Translations under genes and position numbers: made by a program
From: Anaerolineae bacterium
GTDB taxonomy: Bacteria; Chloroflexota; Anaerolineae; Anaerolineales; Anaerolineaceae
Reading direction: 5' to 3'
NCBI GenBank assembly: GCA_013178295.1
Contig: JABLWW010000011.1
Span: 62,001 to 126,000 of the forward strand
DNA length: 64,000 nt
Part shown: piece by piece, positions 58,946-64,000 of the stretch
Position numbering within the stretch: position 1 is the stretch's first letter
How the letters are laid out: each line of letters starts with the position of its first letter
Notes under the pieces: generated by a model
What the model saw: only the letters and a program-made list of their open reading frames with translations
Told to the model about the DNA's origin: nothing
Database searches by the model: none

Positions 58946-60829
58946 ATGCCGCGCTTGCAGCCCTTTGGTCTTTGGCAGAGTCCTGTTTCCGCTGCTGCTG
59001 TAGCCAGAAAATTGCGGCTGGATGACGTTCAATGGAATGATGAGGACGCAACACTGGTTTGGTTGGAAGGACGCTCAGGCAAAGGCGTTCTGGTGGCGCG
59101 TGGCGAAGAGGGAGCGACCCGCGATGTAACCGATGAACACAATGTGCGCGCCGGGGTGGGATATGGGGGAGGGGACTTTACCATCTCTCAGGGAGTTGTC
59201 ATCTATGCTGCCAGCGATGGATGTCTGTATCGCCGTTCGCTGGGCTATGGTGTGCCCAAGCCAATTACCCCTTCCTACGGCAAAGCCGCTGCTCCAAAGT
59301 TATCGCCTGATGGGCGCTGGGTGGTGTATGTTTTCTCGGATGGTGAAAACGATTGTCTGGCACTGGCGGGTGTTGAAGGCAAAGATTGGCCTGTCAAACT
59401 GGCACAGGGGTCTGATTTTTACATGCAGCCTGCTTGGCATCCGGATGGGCAGCATCTGGCGTGGATCGAATGGGATTTTCCCAATATGCCATGGGATTCC
59501 ACCCGGCTTAAGCTGGGGAAACTTGAAGACAGCTTGCCTCGTTTAGCGGAAGAGGCGGTTCTTGCCGATCAGGCTGGTGTTCCGGTCAGCCAGCCGCAGT
59601 TTTCCCCCGATGGACGCTGGTTGAGCTATATTCGCGGGGAGGGTGAGTGGGATCATTTGGAATTGTTGGATTTGCAAAGCGGTGAGACACACGCCTTGAT
59701 CAAACGCGCCCGGCAGGTGCTTGCGCTGCCGGCCTGGATACAGGGACAGCGTTCATACGGCTGGAGTCACGATTCGCGGCGAATATTTTATATTAATGCG
59801 TATGGCGGACGTGCGACACTATGGTCGCTCAAGATATCGGATGGAAGTATAGAGCAAATTGATGTTGCCCCTTACACCTGGATTTCGCAGATCAGTGTTT
59901 CTAGGGTGGATGACAGGGTGGCGTTTATTGCTTCTGCGCCAGCTATCCCCGATCGTGTCGTTCATTGGGATGGACATCGCCTGTATGTGGATAGTTATAG
60001 CGATCCAGAGAACTTTGATCCGAGTTTTTTCTCTTTACCCAGTGAGATTACCTGGCAGGCACCTGACGGTACAGCGGTTTATGCCAATTTTTATCCACCG
60101 ACGAACCCGGATTTCTGTGCTGAGGGTTTTCCCCCAGCGATTGTCTTTGTTCATGGAGGCCCGACTTCGATACAGCCGGTCAATTATCTATCCGAGAGGG
60201 TCTATTTTACCAGTCGCGGCTATGCCTGGCTGGAACTGAATTACCGCGGCAGTGCCTGTTACGGGCGTTCCTATGAGCGTGCGCTCTATCATCGCTGGGG
60301 AGATGCTGATACTGAGGATGCAGCTGGTGCAGCGCATACGCTTGCAGACAAGAAACTGGCAGATGCCGGGCGGTTGGTTCTGCGCGGCGGCAGTGCTGGT
60401 GGCTATCTTGTTCTTAATGCCCTTGTCCGCTATCCCGGATTATTTAAGGCAGGTATTTGCCTATATGGTGTCAGCAACCTATTTGCCCTTAACATGGATA
60501 CCCACAAATTTGAAAGACGGTATAACGATAAATTGGTAGGAGTTCTTCCTGAGGCGGCAGACCGTTTTCATGCCTGGTCACCCTGTTTTCATGCGGAGCG
60601 CATCAAGGATGCTTTAGCGGTCTTTCAGGGCAGCGAGGACAAGGTCGTGCCGCCGAATCAATCGGAAGAAATTGTCAATGCCCTGCGCAAGTACAATGTT
60701 CCGCATATTTATCGCCTGTATGAAGGCGAGGGGCATGGTTTTCGCAAAGCAGAGACCATCACAGATTATCTTCAGCAGACTGAGCGATTTCTCCAGCAAT
60801 ATGTGCTGTTTGCGCCGCAAAGCCGTTGA
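58946..60829 (+). CDS. S9-family prolyl oligopeptidase-like peptidase
   Basis: A 627-residue peptidase with an N-terminal beta-propeller (about 20-370; repeated PDGRW- and SPDG-type blades) and a C-terminal alpha/beta-hydrolase (about 385-627). The catalytic Ser is in GGSAGGY, the Asp in QGSEDKVVP and the His in GEGHGF. No signal peptide is apparent, so it acts in the cytoplasm, probably removing dipeptides or acyl groups from short peptides. ATG 58946 lies one base after the sixA stop. Confidence 0.92.
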   Translation: MPRLQPFGLWQSPVSAAAVARKLRLDDVQWNDEDATLVWLEGRSGKGVLVARGEEGATRDVTDEHNVRAGVGYGGGDFTISQGVVIYAASDGCLYRRSLGYGVPKPITPSYGKAAAPKLSPDGRWVVYVFSDGENDCLALAGVEGKDWPVKLAQGSDFYMQPAWHPDGQHLAWIEWDFPNMPWDSTRLKLGKLEDSLPRLAEEAVLADQAGVPVSQPQFSPDGRWLSYIRGEGEWDHLELLDLQSGETHALIKRARQVLALPAWIQGQRSYGWSHDSRRIFYINAYGGRATLWSLKISDGSIEQIDVAPYTWISQISVSRVDDRVAFIASAPAIPDRVVHWDGHRLYVDSYSDPENFDPSFFSLPSEITWQAPDGTAVYANFYPPTNPDFCAEGFPPAIVFVHGGPTSIQPVNYLSERVYFTSRGYAWLELNYRGSACYGRSYERALYHRWGDADTEDAAGAAHTLADKKLADAGRLVLRGGSAGGYLVLNALVRYPGLFKAGICLYGVSNLFALNMDTHKFERRYNDKLVGVLPEAADRFHAWSPCFHAERIKDALAVFQGSEDKVVPPNQSEEIVNALRKYNVPHIYRLYEGEGHGFRKAETITDYLQQTERFLQQYVLFAPQSR

Positions 60830-60871
60830 TGGCTGTGAAAGATTAAGCCTCAGGTAACGCCCGGTTTTTTC

Positions 60872-60901
60872 TAGACGGTTATGACAAAGTTGTGATATAC
60901 T
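60872..60901 (+). promoter_or_regulatory. Promoter of rpsB-tsf
   Basis: TAGACG (60872-60877), an 18-base spacer and TATACT (60896-60901) give a plausible promoter with a leader of about 115 bases to rpsB. The leader has several purine-rich tracts but no fold was assigned. Confidence 0.5.
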
Positions 60902-61023
60902 TGGGCGGCTCTCGAAAGGAGCAAAAACACACGCTTCAAGATCAGTTGCCGGCGTGCTGCCATGGCGGTGGGAAACTGAAGTGAAAGAAGCGGAGGAAAA
61001 AACGCAAAAGGAGTTATTAAAGG

Positions 61024-61953
61024 ATGGCAAATGTAATTTCAATGAAAGCCCTGTTGGAAAGCGGTGTGCATTTTGGACACCGTACCAACAAGTGGCACCC
61101 CCTGATGAAGCCTTACATCTTTACAGAGCGTAATGGCATTCACATTATTGATTTACAACAGACGGTCAAAGCACTTAACGCTGCATATAACCTTGTGCGC
61201 GATACTGTAGCAGAAGGCGGTGTTTTGCTGTTTGTTGGCACCAAGCGGCAAGCGCAGGACACTATTCGCGAAGAAGCGATCCGCTGCGGCATGCCGTATG
61301 TAGTTGAGCGTTGGCTGGGCGGCACCCTGACTAACTGGGTTACCATTTACCAGCGCATCATGGAGTTAGAGCGCCTTGAACGCATGCGCGATAACGGAGA
61401 CCTCAATCGCCTGACCAAAAAAGAAGCTCTGTTAATCGAGCGGGAGATTAACCGTTTGCAGATTCGTCTGAGCGGCATCCGTGCCATGAACAAGACGCCG
61501 GATTTGATCTTTATGATAGATGTGAGCCGCGAAGCCACTGCCCTGCACGAAGCCAATCTCAAAGGTATTCCGGTGATTGCTCTGGTGGATACAAACTGCG
61601 ACCCGCGTGGTGTTGATTATGTCATTCCCTCCAACGACGATGCCATTCGCGCGATCAAGCTTCTGGTTGGCAAAATAGCCGATGCTGTTTTGGAAGGGAA
61701 GGCGATGCGCAAGGATGAGTTGGGTGCTATGGAGATGCCTGAACCTGGTATTTCCGTACGTCCAGGTATTGCAGCGCGCATCAGTGTTGATGAGTACGAA
61801 GATCTGGGCGATGAAGACCTGCTGGGCGCAGCCACGTTGGCAAAGCTGGGCGGTGTTAAGCCGCCAATTGCTGTCAAGGGGATAACAGAGGATGATGAGG
61901 AAGACATCGCTCTAGACATTATTGAAGAAGATTTAGACGAGGATGAGGCATAG
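61024..61953 (+). CDS. rpsB: 30S ribosomal protein S2
   Basis: A 309-residue S2 protein of the small ribosomal subunit. Typical segments are the opening [51 protein letters not shown], and [15 protein letters not shown]-like text near residue 180. The last about 60 residues are an acidic Asp/Glu-rich extension that is absent from short S2 proteins such as that of E. coli. ATG 61024 follows AAGGAG. It is followed by tsf, the normal bacterial order. Confidence 0.98.
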   Translation: MANVISMKALLESGVHFGHRTNKWHPLMKPYIFTERNGIHIIDLQQTVKALNAAYNLVRDTVAEGGVLLFVGTKRQAQDTIREEAIRCGMPYVVERWLGGTLTNWVTIYQRIMELERLERMRDNGDLNRLTKKEALLIEREINRLQIRLSGIRAMNKTPDLIFMIDVSREATALHEANLKGIPVIALVDTNCDPRGVDYVIPSNDDAIRAIKLLVGKIADAVLEGKAMRKDELGAMEMPEPGISVRPGIAARISVDEYEDLGDEDLLGAATLAKLGGVKPPIAVKGITEDDEEDIALDIIEEDLDEDEA

Positions 61954-62014
61954 CTTGATCCCAAAAACAGGTAACTGTGTCAGGGACGACAAGCTGCAAA
62001 TATAGGAGTAAAAC

Positions 62015-63398
<1,384 letters not shown>

Positions 63399-63406
63399 CC
63401 TGTCTG

Positions 63407-64000
63407 TTATGCACGACTGATAGCCAGAGCGCCTGCGTTGCCGCGCATAAAGTCTTCCAGCGTGGCGGCCGTGACTTTGTGTGGAGCGTGGCGACCGGGG
63501 TCATGCACCGTAAACAGTTTGCGGTTGGGGTCATATTCTGTGATGACCACATAATGTTCGGTTGCGCCGCCTGGGGCGATTGCGCTGTCAACGTCACTGT
63601 CGCCGGTCCACGGCAGGGGAGTTTTATCCTCAAATGTGCCGCTTACAATCACTTTGGCGCCGTTCGCAACAGCTCTTTGAATATCCAGAGCGGTTGGCGA
63701 TAACCATTCTGTGCTGGCACCTGCCAGGCGAGCGCCCTGAAGCAACTCGGGAAAATAGGTGTATGTGCTGTGTTCTTTTTCCGAGCGATACCCGGCTTCT
63801 GTTATGCCGTCCCGATCGCTGTCCAGCACCATGATGCGGCGTGCCAGGTCTACCAGTTCGCCATCTGTAGAGTTTGCTGTCTCACCGGGTAATTGCAGTC
63901 CCAAAGCCCTGAGCGCCATGACCAGCGAGGCTGGTCCGCAGTTTGCGTTGGCGCCATCTCCGCCGACCTGTTTCTCGACTGCAAACTGGTTGATGTGCAA
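63407..64000 (-). CDS. C39-like cysteine peptidase, partial
   Basis: The frame is open to the right edge of the window, so the N-terminus is missing. What is visible resembles a papain-like C39 peptidase domain: the catalytic Cys in NANCGPASLVMAL, the His in TEHYVVITEYDP, and an Asp in VHDPGRH. There is no ABC-transporter part in the visible segment, so it is probably a stand-alone peptidase_C39_2 protein, perhaps with a signal or wall-binding domain upstream. It ends nine bases after the pyrH stop on the opposite strand. Substrate is unknown. Confidence 0.8.
   Translation of the reverse strand: MHINQFAVEKQVGGDGANANCGPASLVMALRALGLQLPGETANSTDGELVDLARRIMVLDSDRDGITEAGYRSEKEHSTYTYFPELLQGARLAGASTEWLSPTALDIQRAVANGAKVIVSGTFEDKTPLPWTGDSDVDSAIAPGGATEHYVVITEYDPNRKLFTVHDPGRHAPHKVTAATLEDFMRGNAGALAISRA

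Overview
The window (about 52% G+C by eye, ATG/GTG/TTG starts, good GGAG-type ribosome sites) reads like a chromosomal segment of a free-living bacterium, most likely a Chloroflexota member of the Anaerolineae type. This is inferred from the mix of many Pro/Thr-linked lipoproteins and ABC importers, a sortase fused to a beta-helix, a Ser/Thr kinase receptor, PadR/HAAS pairs, YkcA/B-like glycosyltransferase and an rpsB-tsf-pyrH core; it is not proven. No tRNA, rRNA, insertion sequence, phage or CRISPR array was seen, and no gene-free stretch exceeds 300 bases.

Layout. 1-8009 (+): a Dpp/Opp-type importer (binding protein cut by the window edge, two permeases, two ATPases) followed by two M29-fold metalloenzymes and a DUF917/thiohydantoin-type protein; metal-ligand changes in one M29 protein point to ring-cleaving chemistry rather than plain peptide digestion. 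8021-11661 (+): a TPP-riboswitch operon with thiamine pyrophosphokinase and a thiamine-type binding protein and fused permease, but no ATPase. 11691-20463 (-): a GntR-controlled sugar or sugar-derivative operon (binding protein, MalF/MalG permeases, amidohydrolase, Zn dehydrogenase, FGGY kinase, DhnA-type aldolase) driven by a consensus promoter with a nested operator. 20608-22041 (-): HAAS membrane protein with its PadR regulator. 22183-23719 (+): a lone ABC ATPase, a candidate partner of the thiamine permease, and a DUF402 protein. 23841-26155 (+): two tandem FAD oxidoreductases of identical length.

26159-29024 (-): PilZ protein overlapping a beta-helix/sortase fusion with two LPxTG motifs. 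29095-35502 (-): a MacB-like export cluster (small conserved protein, two ATPases, FtsX-type permease, ICMT-like methyltransferase, lipoprotein adaptor). 35607-36422 (-): DUF429. 36671-38463 (+): CBS protein and ArsB/NhaD permease. 38591-41255 (+): PadR, two flavodoxin-fold proteins and a NapH-like Fe-S membrane protein under one promoter/operator. 41409-42080 (+): TIGR00266/AIM24 protein. 42136-44448 (-): old-yellow-enzyme/dienoyl-CoA-reductase-type flavoprotein with an altered Fe-S ligand. 44499-47063 (+): SsuABC/TauABC-like importer. 47097-50827 (-): thioredoxin/CcdA fusion, a large unrecognised protein and an SDR dehydrogenase.

51013-56011 (+): GT39-like glycosyltransferase with an 11-residue minisatellite, a kinase/branched-chain-amino-acid-binding receptor fusion, and an AhpD-like protein. 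56026-56979 (-): second NapH-like Fe-S protein. 57199-60829 (+): a 51-residue gene, a lipoprotein, SixA phosphatase and an S9 peptidase. 60872-63398 (+): rpsB, tsf, pyrH. 63407-64000 (-): a C39-like cysteine peptidase cut by the right edge.
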